Shown here: positions 26,625-34,340 of the stretch, piece after piece
Numbering within the stretch: position 1 is the stretch's first letter
How the letters are laid out: each line of letters starts with the position of its first letter
Source: Nocardia sp. CNY236
GTDB taxonomy: Bacteria > Actinomycetota > Actinomycetes > Mycobacteriales > Mycobacteriaceae
Length of the DNA: 64,000 bases
Direction: 5' to 3'
NCBI RefSeq assembly: GCF_000482385.1
Contig: NZ_AXVD01000004.1
Location: forward strand, 1-64,000
Position numbers and translations under genes: made by a program
The notes under the pieces: generated by a model
Told to the model about the DNA's origin: nothing
The model's input: the letters and a program-made list of their open reading frames with translations, nothing else
Databases searched by the model: none

Positions 26625-27302
26625 TCAGCAGTGGGCCTGTCGCGCTGCGTCGAGCAACTTGGTGTCGATCGCCGGTGAGTTGCCTGGCGCAGGGTTCTTC
26701 AGCGACCGCAGCACTTCTTCGGCATCGGTGCTCGGTCGGACGTCTCGAAACAGCGAGCCGAGCACCAGATCGACCGTGTCGTCGCCGCGTTGATCCTCGA
26801 TGAGCTCGGCACACGGTGCGACCAGTTGCACGGCGGCAGCAGCGGGTCGGCCGCCGACACCGAAGCGGATCTGTCCGGTGCACTCCAGGTCGCCATTGAC
26901 GTATATCGAATCGTTGCCGTATGGCGTTCCCGGGACGCTCGCGAAACCGAGATCGCCGAGCTGGGCGGCGACGTGCGCGGCTTGGCCGCGTTGATTGTTC
27001 GCATTCAACACCCGTACCGCGCTCGCCGCCAACGGCGCCGGTTCCACATCCTCCAGCCGACCGGGGTCGACACGTTGGCCGAGCGACATTGTGGAGGGCG
27101 CGTCGGAATCATTGGGGGGACTCGGAGAGTTGCAGGTCATCGCGGTGGTAGCGGAGTCGTTGGTCACGAATGCCGCCAACCAGACGATCCCGCAGATCAG
27201 GGCGAGGCCGTAGATCATGATGAGCCAGGGTAGGCGGCGGCGACGGACGAACGGCCGACCCTGGGAGTCCAGTGCGCTGCCTTCGGTGATCAGTGAAACC
27301 AC
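26625..27302 (-). CDS. cei: Envelope integrity protein Cei (LytR_C domain, Rv2700-like)
   Basis: 225 residues. A short basic cytoplasmic tail (RRRRLPW), one membrane helix (LIMIYGLALICGIVWLAAFV) and an extracytoplasmic LytR C-terminal domain (VRVLNANNQRGQAAHVAAQLGDLGFAS) with cysteine pairs. In M. tuberculosis Cei is needed for envelope integrity and virulence. The GTG start has TAGAGT six bases upstream, leaderless. Convergent with suhB. Confidence 0.88.
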   Translation of the reverse strand: MVSLITEGSALDSQGRPFVRRRRLPWLIMIYGLALICGIVWLAAFVTNDSATTAMTCNSPSPPNDSDAPSTMSLGQRVDPGRLEDVEPAPLAASAVRVLNANNQRGQAAHVAAQLGDLGFASVPGTPYGNDSIYVNGDLECTGQIRFGVGGRPAAAAVQLVAPCAELIEDQRGDDTVDLVLGSLFRDVRPSTDAEEVLRSLKNPAPGNSPAIDTKLLDAARQAHC

Positions 27303-27677
27303 CGATACACTCTACGAAAATGTGTCCCGAGTCGCGCGCAAGGTCTCGGTGGGTCCTGCGCCGGTGTCGATTGTCCGTCAGTTTCGACTCGGCTGTGTTT
27401 TGATTGCGTCTTTTCCTCCGCGGTCCGCTATTGTCTGGCGGCCCAGATCGAATCACCGGAGCTGCAATCGGTGATCGGTCGCGGGAACAAGAAGGGCATG
27501 TCCTGCGTTTACCGAGCGCTGTCCTGAGTGGATCGATCAGACCCACTCTGATAGGTGACCGGTGTACGTGTGACGTGCACCACTGGCGGGGCGGTATCGG
27601 TCGTGCCGATTCCGGCAGGAATCGCGCATGAACGGACTGGTCCGGGATATACGGAGTTTGGACGAGGGGAAGACGAC
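27303..27677. promoter_or_regulatory. Divergent control region between cei and the DUF4193 gene
   Basis: 375 bp without a convincing gene. The minus-strand TAGAGT (27309-27314) serves cei. For the plus strand, TATTGT with TTGCGT 19 bases upstream (near 27405-27435) is a weak candidate; the DUF4193 gene has a GAGGGGAAG ribosome site, so it has a leader. Confidence 0.4.
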
Positions 27678-27980
27678 ATGGCAACCGACTATGACGCACC
27701 GAGGCGCACCGAATCCGACGAAGTGTCGGAGGATTCGCTGGAGGAGCTGAAAGCTCGGCGTAACGAGGCGCAGTCTGCCGTCGTGGACATCGACGAATCC
27801 GATACCGCGGAGTCGTTCGAGCTTCCCGGCGCAGACCTGTCCGAAGAAGTGCTGACGGTTCGGGTGATTCCGAAGCAAGCCGACGAGTTCACCTGTTCCA
27901 GCTGCTTTCTGGTCCACCACCGGAGCCGGCTGGCCAGCGACAAGGGCGGCCAGTTGATCTGCATGGATTGCGCCGCCTGA
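27678..27980 (+). CDS. DUF4193 protein (Rv2699c-like)
   Basis: 100 residues, MATDYDAPRRTESDEVSEDSLEEL at the start and a C-terminal FTCSSCFLVHHRSRLA with ICMDCAA, two Cys-x2-Cys pairs forming a zinc ribbon. The N-terminal half is acidic. Strongly conserved in actinobacteria next to cei; some relatives bind DNA or RNA polymerase partners, but the function is not established. Confidence 0.9.
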   Translation: MATDYDAPRRTESDEVSEDSLEELKARRNEAQSAVVDIDESDTAESFELPGADLSEEVLTVRVIPKQADEFTCSSCFLVHHRSRLASDKGGQLICMDCAA

Positions 27981-27981
27981 T

Positions 27982-28026
27982 TTCGACAGGTCTGCGTTCG
28001 ACAGGCCTGCGTTCGACAGGCTTGCG
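27982..28026. repeat. 15-bp tandem repeat, three units, intergenic
   Basis: Three copies of TTCGACAGGYYTGCG follow the DUF4193 stop by one base, in the gap between two convergent genes. Related but looser copies continue to about 28100. Confidence 0.85.
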
Positions 28027-28088
28027 ACGGCATCGTGGGCGAATCGCGTCGACACCGCGGATGTGACCGTGTGTCGGCCTGCGTCGTA

Positions 28089-28598
28089 TCAGCCTGCGTT
28101 CGCGATACCGAGGGCGGCCAGGACTCGTTCGGGCCGACGTGTACTGACCAGCCAATACGGCGTCGGATCGTCCGGGTCGTCGAGCACGAGCAAGACCATC
28201 GGCCCAATCCAGGGACGATGGCGAACGAAGGCGGCGGGGTCGAGCTGGCGACCCAGCGCCGCACTCTTTGCGGCCGGGGCGACCGCGGCCGCGCGGGCGA
28301 CGAAATTCACCGGCAGATGAGCGCGGCCAGCACGAAGCTCGGCCGTGCCGGCACGGTCCGGTGCCACTTCGACTCGATGGCGACTCAGCCATAGCAGCAC
28401 CCAGATCGGGATCGGAAACAACACCAGGTAGGGCAACCACGCGCGCAGTCCGGGCGCTCCCATATGGATCTCCGCGGCGAGCAGCCCGGTCAGGGCGAGC
28501 ACCAACGGCCACCACCACAGCGGAACCCACAAGCGTTCGCGATAGGTGGAGGCGGGCTGCTCACGGCCCAGGGTCGCGGGTTGGGGCTGATCCGACAC
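28089..28598 (-). CDS. DUF3093 membrane protein (Rv2698-like)
   Basis: 169 residues. Opens [29 protein letters not shown] then a second hydrophobic segment [22 protein letters not shown], so two membrane helices, followed by a cytoplasmic domain ending [17 protein letters not shown]. Function unknown. GTG start with TAGTGT six bases upstream; leaderless and divergent from dut with only 51 bp between start codons. Confidence 0.88.
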   Translation of the reverse strand: MSDQPQPATLGREQPASTYRERLWVPLWWWPLVLALTGLLAAEIHMGAPGLRAWLPYLVLFPIPIWVLLWLSRHRVEVAPDRAGTAELRAGRAHLPVNFVARAAAVAPAAKSAALGRQLDPAAFVRHRPWIGPMVLLVLDDPDDPTPYWLVSTRRPERVLAALGIANAG

Positions 28599-28604
28599 GA
28601 GTCA

Positions 28605-28641
28605 ACACTAAGTCACGCGAAAAACCTGCGACGCGTAGGCT
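28605..28641. promoter_or_regulatory. Back-to-back leaderless promoters of DUF3093 gene and dut
   Basis: On the minus strand TAGTGT (28605-28610) lies six bases before the DUF3093 GTG. On the plus strand TAGGCT (28636-28641) lies eight bases before the dut GTG. The -35 regions must overlap in the 25 bases between them. Confidence 0.6.
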
Positions 28642-28649
28642 CGTGCACC

Positions 28650-29117
28650 GTGAGCACACTTTCACCGATACCATTGCAGCGGCTGGACCCGGGCATTCCT
28701 GTGCCTACGCGTGCTCATCCGGGCGATGCGGGTGTGGACCTGTGTACTACCCAAGATGTGATTCTGGAGCCGGGGGAGCGGGCTCTGGTCGGCACCGGCG
28801 TCGCTGTGGCGCTCCCGGTCGGCACGGTCGGTCTGATCCACCCGCGCTCGGGGCTGGCGGCCAAGACCGGATTGTCGGTGGTGAACACACCTGGCACGGT
28901 CGATGCCGGATACCGCGGCGAGATTCGGGTGTGTGTGATCAATCACGACCTGCGCACGCCGATCGAACTACGGCGTGGCGACCGGATCGCACAACTGGTC
29001 GTCCAGCGCGTCGAGCTGGTGGACTTCGTCGAAGTCGACGTGCTTGCCGAGACCACCCGGGGTGCGAGCGGTTACGGCTCCAGTGGCGGTCACGCGAGTT
29101 TGACCACGCAGCTGTGA
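28650..29117 (+). CDS. dut: Deoxyuridine 5'-triphosphate nucleotidohydrolase
   Basis: 155 residues, trimeric dUTPase with all five motifs: [27 protein letters not shown] (with the catalytic Asp), [11 protein letters not shown] and [12 protein letters not shown]. Hydrolyses dUTP to dUMP, keeping uracil out of DNA and supplying thymidylate synthesis. GTG start with leaderless spacing. The DUF3710 gene follows 31 bp downstream, the usual actinobacterial pairing. Confidence 0.95.
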   Translation: MSTLSPIPLQRLDPGIPVPTRAHPGDAGVDLCTTQDVILEPGERALVGTGVAVALPVGTVGLIHPRSGLAAKTGLSVVNTPGTVDAGYRGEIRVCVINHDLRTPIELRRGDRIAQLVVQRVELVDFVEVDVLAETTRGASGYGSSGGHASLTTQL

Positions 29118-29148
29118 TCGGGGCGGGCCGAGTGACCGGCAAGGAGGA

Positions 29149-30048
29149 ATGACGAAGGTGTTCGGGAAGAAGAAATCGTCGAGCCGGCACGCGGGCGGTC
29201 GGTACGAGGAGGCAGGTGACACCGCCGGCTACGAGTCCGACTACACCGACGGTGCGGACGAGCATTTCTACACCGACGAGTATTACGACGACGCTCCCAC
29301 CGATGAGCGCTCGTATGCGGGAGTGGACTTCGATGCCGACATGCCGCAGGGGCAGCCGGGTCCCTACGACTACAACGATGTCGCCGAGCTGCTCGAGACG
29401 GTGGCCGAGCAGCGGCTCGACCTGGGGTCGGTGCTTTTGCCCGTCCCGGAGGGCGGCCAATTGCAGGTCGAGATGACCCCGGAAGGTCTGCCGCAGGCGG
29501 TGCACTTGGCCACCGAGCACGGCCGGATCACCGTGGCGGCCTACGCCGCGCCGAAGACGTCGGGTCAATGGCGTCTGGTCGCCGCCGATCTCGCGGAGTC
29601 GTTGCGACAGGACGGGGCGAAGGTCTCGGTGGAGAACGGTCCGTGGGGGCGGGAGTTGCTTGCGGTGACCGAGGGCGCGGATCTGCGTTTCATCGGTGTC
29701 GACGGTTATCGGTGGATGGTGCGGTTGGTTGCCGCGGGCCCCTCCCGCGCGGCCGACGACGGCAGCTCGCTGGTCGAGGCGGCGCGCGCCATTCTCAGCG
29801 AGACGGTGGTCCGGCGTGGCGAGGATCCCTTGCCGGTACGTGAGCCGTTGCCCGTGGTGCTGCCACAACAGCTGTCCGAGCAGTTGGCCGCTGCTCATCA
29901 GCGCCAGGTCGATGCCCAGCAGCAGACATCGGCCGCGCGGGCGGCTGCGGCGCAATCCGGGCCACAGCCGGTGTCGCCACCGCGGATCGCGCCGGGGCCG
30001 CGGCGCGGCGCGGAGGGTTCGGCAATGCAGCAGCTCGGTCAGAGCTGA
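29149..30048 (+). CDS. DUF3710 protein (Rv2696c-like)
   Basis: 299 residues. An acidic, Tyr-rich N-terminus (residues 15-75) precedes the DUF3710 core: LDLGSVLLPVPEGGQLQVEM, HLATEHGRITVAAYAAPKTSGQWRLVAADLAESLRQDGAKVSVENGPWGREL and FIGVDGYRWMVRLVAAG. The last 60 residues are Gln/Ala/Pro-rich. Conserved, function unknown. The final 254 bases are also open on the opposite strand as the tail of the next gene. Confidence 0.9.
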   Translation: MTKVFGKKKSSSRHAGGRYEEAGDTAGYESDYTDGADEHFYTDEYYDDAPTDERSYAGVDFDADMPQGQPGPYDYNDVAELLETVAEQRLDLGSVLLPVPEGGQLQVEMTPEGLPQAVHLATEHGRITVAAYAAPKTSGQWRLVAADLAESLRQDGAKVSVENGPWGRELLAVTEGADLRFIGVDGYRWMVRLVAAGPSRAADDGSSLVEAARAILSETVVRRGEDPLPVREPLPVVLPQQLSEQLAAAHQRQVDAQQQTSAARAAAAQSGPQPVSPPRIAPGPRRGAEGSAMQQLGQS

Positions 30049-30796
30049 ACCCGGCGTCGCGGTGGACTCGGTGGAGTGCATCGAAGCCCTTGTGGCCCAG
30101 GATTGCTGGGTCGGCGCCGATGTCGTCGAGGGTGATCGGGCTCAGGTGCGCCCAGGCGGCCAGCGCCGCCCACTGTTCGCCGACCGCCACCGGATGCACC
30201 GGGTCGTCGATCGCCGCGACCACGGCGATCGGGAGGTTCAATCCCGTCAACAGGTCGGTGTCGGGCCACGGATATCGCGCGGCTTCCTCCAGCGCCTCGG
30301 GCAGATGCGGCCACTGTGCATTCCACGATCGGGTCAGCGCGTCGGACAGCCATTCAGGAGTGCTCGCCCGCATGTGTTCGACGGTCGCTGCCAGCCCATC
30401 GGTGCGCAGCTGCGCCGCGGTCGCCGCGGCGCTGAGCGCGGCCGGACAGGACCCGGCGTCCGAGCCCGTCCAGGCGGGCAACGCCGCGATGATCCCGGCG
30501 ACCTGTTCGGTATGTTCGGCCGCCCATTCCACGGCGATGGCGGCGCCCAGCGACACTCCCGCAGCGATGATCGGCCCCGAGTGCGCCGCCGCGGCCAAGC
30601 CGGCCCGGTAGCTGGCCACCACGCGGCGCGGATCGGGTTCGATCGCGATCAGCTCGATGTCGCGCGCAGTGCACGCAGGTCCGAAAGCCTGGCGAGCGAA
30701 GTGGGCATCGGATCCGGTGCCGGGCAACGCCACGACACGAACGGCATCTCGGGAGTCGAACACCGGTCCGAGCGTAGCGGGGGCGGCGCGAGCCAT
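29795..30796 (-). CDS. Alpha/beta hydrolase (Rv2695-like) with a long antisense tail
   Basis: 333 residues. Residues 1-245 are an alpha/beta hydrolase: VVALPGTGSDAHFARQAFGPA, nucleophile elbow GVSLGA (Ser about residue 82), VVAAIDDPVHPVAVGEQWAALAAWAH carrying the acid, and ADPAILGHKGFDALH with the likely histidine. Residues 246-333 are Ala/Pro/Arg-rich and are read antisense to the end of the DUF3710 gene; the mycobacterial homologue lacks this tail (from memory, about 235 residues). Substrate unknown. Confidence 0.8.
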   Translation of the reverse strand: MARAAPATLGPVFDSRDAVRVVALPGTGSDAHFARQAFGPACTARDIELIAIEPDPRRVVASYRAGLAAAAHSGPIIAAGVSLGAAIAVEWAAEHTEQVAGIIAALPAWTGSDAGSCPAALSAAATAAQLRTDGLAATVEHMRASTPEWLSDALTRSWNAQWPHLPEALEEAARYPWPDTDLLTGLNLPIAVVAAIDDPVHPVAVGEQWAALAAWAHLSPITLDDIGADPAILGHKGFDALHRVHRDAGFSSDRAAALPNPPRRAAAPARSAVATPAVARIAPQPPARPMSAAGHRPGADEQRPTARTAVVAAPRATAHVPARDPRHAGPPSR

Positions 30797-30896
30797 CTAC
30801 AGTGGCGGTGTACGGCCCCATCGGCTGTACAGCCGGAAACCCCCACGATGGCGTGCGATCCGCACTCCATCTGCTCTATGCAGGAGAGCGCGCACG

Positions 30897-31274
30897 ATGT
30901 CACCCGCTGCCTCAGGATACTTTCGACGTCTGGGCCGCAGACTCACCGAAGACATCGATCAGCTGGATGCTCAGGAACTGGCCGAGACTTCCAAGGCCTC
31001 GGGAGCGCGCCGAGCATCGGAGTGTCGGCGCGGCGATGAGGCGACGATGGTCGGTAGGCTGCGTTGTGTCGAGGCATGTTCCAAATCCGCGGGTGCCACC
31101 GTGCAGGCGGAGTTCTTCGACGGCACGGACGCCATCACACTGGTCTGGATCGGGCGCAGGCGTATTCCCGGTATCGAACCGGGGCGTCGCATCTTGGTTC
31201 GTGGTCGCGTGGGTGACCGTGACGGCCGCAAGGTGATCTTCAACCCCTACTACGAATTGCGCGGGAACAGCTGA
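30897..31274 (+). CDS. OB-fold nucleic-acid-binding protein (Rv2694c-like)
   Basis: 125 residues. After a helical N-terminus (GYFRRLGRRLTEDIDQLDAQELAE) comes an OB-fold: ATMVGRLRCVEACSKSAGATVQAEFFDGTDAITLVWIGRRRIPGIEPGRRILVRGRVG, resembling the RecG wedge or RPA-type fold. AGGAGA lies nine bases before the ATG. Followed four bases later by the DUF3159 gene. Confidence 0.85.
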   Translation: MSPAASGYFRRLGRRLTEDIDQLDAQELAETSKASGARRASECRRGDEATMVGRLRCVEACSKSAGATVQAEFFDGTDAITLVWIGRRRIPGIEPGRRILVRGRVGDRDGRKVIFNPYYELRGNS

Positions 31275-31278
31275 GCAC

Positions 31279-31971
31279 ATGCCATCGAGCGACGACGACG
31301 CAAACGCTGGTGATTCCATCGAGTTCGTGCCGCCCGGCGACAACGAGAACCGCTCCCGACAGACCCTGCTCGAACAGCTGGGCGGCTTCAGTGGCCTGAT
31401 CTACTCGACACTTCCGGTTCTCGTGTTCATTCCGGTCAACAGCGTTGCCGGTTTGACCGCGGCGATCTGGGTCGCGCTGGGTGCGGCGGCCGCCATCCTG
31501 GTCTGGCGTTTGGTGCGCCGCGATCCTGTCCAGCCCGCCGTATCCGGTTTCTTCGGCGTGGGTATCTGCGCCCTGATCGCCTATATGGTGGGGGAGGCCA
31601 AGGGATTCTTCCTCTTCGGTATCTACACCAGCTTGCTCTACGCGGCGGTGTCCTTGGCATCCATTCTGGTGCGGTGGCCATTGGTCGGAGTGGTCTGGAG
31701 CGTGCTCAACGGCCACGGCTCGTCCTGGCGATCCAACCGACGAACGGTACGACTCTACGATCTGGCCACCGCTGCCTACGTGGTCGTCTTCGGTGCCCGC
31801 TATCTGGTGCAGTCGCAGCTCTACGACACCGACCGGACCGGGTGGCTGGCGTTTGCGCGTATCGCCATGGGCTGGCCATTGACCGCGACCGTGCTGGTTC
31901 TGACCATCTGGGTGGTCCGTCGTGTAGGTCGGCAATCGGTCGGTCCCACGCCCGGGACCGCGTCGGCATGA
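31279..31971 (+). CDS. DUF3159 membrane protein (Rv2693c-like)
   Basis: 230 residues with about six membrane helices: LIYSTLPVLVFIPVNSVAG, AIWVALGAAAAILVW, GFFGVGICALIAYMVG, YTSLLYAAVSLASILVRWPLVGVVWSVLNG, TAAYVVVFGARYLVQSQLY and WPLTATVLVLTIWVVRRVG. The family resembles intracellular septation protein A-like membrane proteins; role unknown. It ends the DUF3710-OB-DUF3159 plus-strand run. Confidence 0.88.
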   Translation: MPSSDDDANAGDSIEFVPPGDNENRSRQTLLEQLGGFSGLIYSTLPVLVFIPVNSVAGLTAAIWVALGAAAAILVWRLVRRDPVQPAVSGFFGVGICALIAYMVGEAKGFFLFGIYTSLLYAAVSLASILVRWPLVGVVWSVLNGHGSSWRSNRRTVRLYDLATAAYVVVFGARYLVQSQLYDTDRTGWLAFARIAMGWPLTATVLVLTIWVVRRVGRQSVGPTPGTASA

Positions 31972-32028
31972 GGCGTTGAGTTCTCCACGACCCGGCGAGC
32001 TCTTCCACGATCCGGCGAACAAACAGGT

Positions 32029-32066
32029 GGTGAGTTCGTCCCCGCCGAGGTGGGGACGAACTCACC
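32029..32066 (+). terminator. Strong hairpin terminator after the DUF3159 gene
   Basis: Perfect 15-bp inverted repeat (GGTGAGTTCGTCCCC and its complement) with an eight-base loop, the longest perfect stem in the window. No T-run. Separates the DUF3159 gene from the sigma factor gene. Confidence 0.85.
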
Positions 32067-32101
32067 CTGGGGTGCCTGGTTGTCGCTGCGATTTCTGCAG
32101 A

Positions 32102-32136
32102 CGATCGATGTGTATCGGCCGCAGGCACATCGATCG
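32102..32136. promoter_or_regulatory. 11-bp inverted repeat just before the sigma factor ribosome site
   Basis: CGATCGATGTG and its exact complement are separated by 13 bases and end at the GGCAAGGAGGG ribosome site. It could be an operator or an mRNA stem that exposes or blocks translation of the SigD/ShbA-like gene. Confidence 0.55.
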
Positions 32137-32154
32137 GCAAGGAGGGACTCGGAT

Positions 32155-32781
32155 ATGGCTACCGAGCGCGGTACCTTGGCTCAGTCCGACCACAACCATC
32201 CCGCTTCCTCGGAGAGCCGCCGAGTATCGGACCGGCTGGAAGAGTTGATCGAACCGGCGGCGGCGGGTGACCGTCGGGCAGTCGCCGAAATCGTTCGGCT
32301 CGTGCATCCCCTCGTGAGACGCTACTGCCGTTCCCGCCTGGGCAACACCGCGCATTTGCAGGTCACCGTCGATGACGTGGTGCAGGAAATTCTCCTGGCC
32401 ACCGTCGATGCCGTCCCCCGCTACCGCGACCAAGGAAAGTCGTTTCTGGCCTTCGTCTACGGCATCGCCGCCAACAAGGTCGCCGACGCCTTCCGCCGCT
32501 CGCAACAACACCCCATCTACCCGATGGCCGATGTTCCCGATCGCGCATCCCCGACCGCCGGCCCCGAAGAGTGGGCGCTGGCCAACGAACGGCGTGCTGC
32601 CACGCGGGAACTCATGAAGGTGCTCGCACCCTCACATCGCAAGGTCTTGGTGATGCGCATCGTGCTCGGCTGGTCGGCGGCCCGAACCGCAGAGGCCATC
32701 GGCACCAGCCCTGGGGTGGTTCGGGTGATGCAGCATCGCGCACTGAACAAGCTGCGCGCCGAGTTGGCGCCGGCTGCGTAG
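32155..32781 (+). CDS. SigD/ShbA-type ECF sigma factor
   Basis: 208 residues. Region 2: DRRAVAEIVRLVHPLVRRYCRSRLG, DDVVQEILLATVDAVPRYRDQGKSFLAFVYGIAANKVADAFRRS; region 4: LAPSHRKVLVMRIVLGWSAARTAEAIGTSPGVVRVMQHRALNKLRAEL. These match M. tuberculosis SigD and Streptomyces ShbA, the latter known to drive the principal sigma gene. The ATG at 32155 has AAGGAGGG nine bases upstream. No anti-sigma gene is adjacent. Flanked upstream by two inverted repeats. Confidence 0.85.
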   Translation: MATERGTLAQSDHNHPASSESRRVSDRLEELIEPAAAGDRRAVAEIVRLVHPLVRRYCRSRLGNTAHLQVTVDDVVQEILLATVDAVPRYRDQGKSFLAFVYGIAANKVADAFRRSQQHPIYPMADVPDRASPTAGPEEWALANERRAATRELMKVLAPSHRKVLVMRIVLGWSAARTAEAIGTSPGVVRVMQHRALNKLRAELAPAA

Positions 32782-32843
32782 CCAGGCGTGGCGTCGCTGC
32801 GATGTATTGTCGATCACTGACGTGTTGTCGACACTGCAGAAAT

Positions 32844-33521
32844 CTAGGGTCTGATGCCGTGCTCGGCGAGTTCCGATCGAAGATCGTCCTCGGCCTCCAC
32901 AGAGGTGACGAACAGGAGTTCGTCGTCGCCTTCGAACGGATCATCGGGTTGCGGCACGATCACCCGGCCTCCGCGCAGGATCGTCACCAGGGCGGTGTCG
33001 CGGGGGAGGGTCAGCGTGCGTACCGGCTTACCCGCCAGCGCGGTATCCGTGGGCAGCGTCATCTCCACCAGGTGGGCCTGACCTTGGCGCAGTGTCATCA
33101 GGCGCACCAGATCGCCGACCGACACCGCTTCCTCGACCAGTGACGCGAGCAGGCGCGGCGTGGATACCGCGACATCGACGCCCCAGGAGTCGTCGAAGAG
33201 CCATTCGTTGCGCGGTTCGTTCACCCGCGCCACCACACGCCGCACGCCGAATTCGGTCTTGGCGAGCAGGCTGTGCACCAAGTTCGCCTTGTCGTCACCG
33301 GTGGCTGCGATCACCACCTCGTAGGTCTCCAATCCGGCATACTCGAGCAGTGCCAGCTCGCACGCGTCGGCATGTATCCAGACTGCGTCCGGAACCGCCG
33401 GGGGATCGATGTGGTCGAGTTGACGCTCGAGCAGCATGACCTGGTGCCCGGCGCGCAGCAACTCCCGGGCGATGGATCGGCCGACCGCGCCGGCTCCGGC
33501 GATGGCCACTTTCATGTTCAT
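32844..33521 (-). CDS. TrkA-family RCK potassium regulator (CeoB-like)
   Basis: 225 residues: Rossmann RCK_N (MKVAIAGAGAVGRSIARELLRAGHQVMLLERQ, ADACELALLEYAGLETYEVVIAATGDDKANLV) then RCK_C (PVRTLTLPRDTALVTILRGGRVIVPQPDDPFEGDDELLFV). Binds NAD(H) or ATP/ADP and gates a potassium transporter. The ATG at 33521 overlaps the preceding gene stop as ATGA; a second ATG at 33515 is possible. The pair corresponds to Rv2691/Rv2692. Confidence 0.9.
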   Translation of the reverse strand: MNMKVAIAGAGAVGRSIARELLRAGHQVMLLERQLDHIDPPAVPDAVWIHADACELALLEYAGLETYEVVIAATGDDKANLVHSLLAKTEFGVRRVVARVNEPRNEWLFDDSWGVDVAVSTPRLLASLVEEAVSVGDLVRLMTLRQGQAHLVEMTLPTDTALAGKPVRTLTLPRDTALVTILRGGRVIVPQPDDPFEGDDELLFVTSVEAEDDLRSELAEHGIRP

Positions 33522-34183
33522 TCCTCGATTGTGGGAGGCTTCGTGGCCAGGGCGACGGCCTCACCCACGGCACCCGAGGCTGCCGCGATGTAGACGGTGT
33601 CGTCGGCCTGGATGATCGTTTTGCTCTCGGGAAGCAGCCCTTGGCCGAATCGGATGATGAACGCCACTCTCGCGCCGGTCGTTTGCTCCAGTTCGCCCAC
33701 CGAATGGCCATACCATTGTTCGTGCAATGTCAGTTGGGTCACAGCGATTGTTCCGGTGGGATCACGCCAGGTGGTGGTGCTGGAGTCACCGACCAGCATG
33801 CGCAGCAGCCGATCGGTGGTCCACGGGACCGTGGCGATGGTGGGGATGCCGAGCCGCTCGTAGACGGCCGCTCGTTTGGCGTCGTAGATGCGGGCGACCA
33901 CGCGCTGCACTCCGAACATTTCTCTGGCGACGCGCGCGGAAATGATGTTGGAGTTGTCGCCCGAGGAGACCGCCGCAAAGGCGTCGGCCCGCTCGATTCC
34001 CGCGCGTATCAGTACATCTCGATCGAATCCGACACCGACCACCTGGTCGCCGGGGAAGTCCGATCCGAGACGACGAAAGGAACCGGAGTCCCGGTCGACC
34101 ACGGTGACGTGGTGACCGACGCGGACCAAGGCATGGGCCAGCGAGGAGCCGACACGCCCACATCCCATGATCACTACGTGCAC
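33518..34183 (-). CDS. TrkA-family RCK potassium regulator (CeoC/TrkB-like)
   Basis: 221 residues from the GTG at 34183, which has GGAACGAGG upstream. RCK_N motif VVIMGCGRVGSSLAHALVRVGHHVTVVDRDSGSFRRL and IERADAFAAVSSGDNSNIISARVAREMFG, then RCK_C (IAVTQLTLHEQWYGHSVGELEQTTGARVAFIIRFGQGLLPESKTIIQADDTVYIAA). Longer frames upstream are not protein-like. Translationally coupled with the other RCK gene and divergent from the KimA-like transporter. Confidence 0.9.
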   Translation of the reverse strand: MHVVIMGCGRVGSSLAHALVRVGHHVTVVDRDSGSFRRLGSDFPGDQVVGVGFDRDVLIRAGIERADAFAAVSSGDNSNIISARVAREMFGVQRVVARIYDAKRAAVYERLGIPTIATVPWTTDRLLRMLVGDSSTTTWRDPTGTIAVTQLTLHEQWYGHSVGELEQTTGARVAFIIRFGQGLLPESKTIIQADDTVYIAAASGAVGEAVALATKPPTIEE

Positions 34184-34340
34184 CGTGCAACCTCGTTCCT
34201 GCAGCCATGGAGTCGGTACGTGTTGTCTGTCCGGTCGAACGCTACCCGTCGAGAGATTCCGCCGGCCATGTTCCCCCTCGACGATCTCGCAAAGGCACGA
34301 CCCCGCCGCATGCTCCCCTACAGGGCCTATGCTCGCTCTG

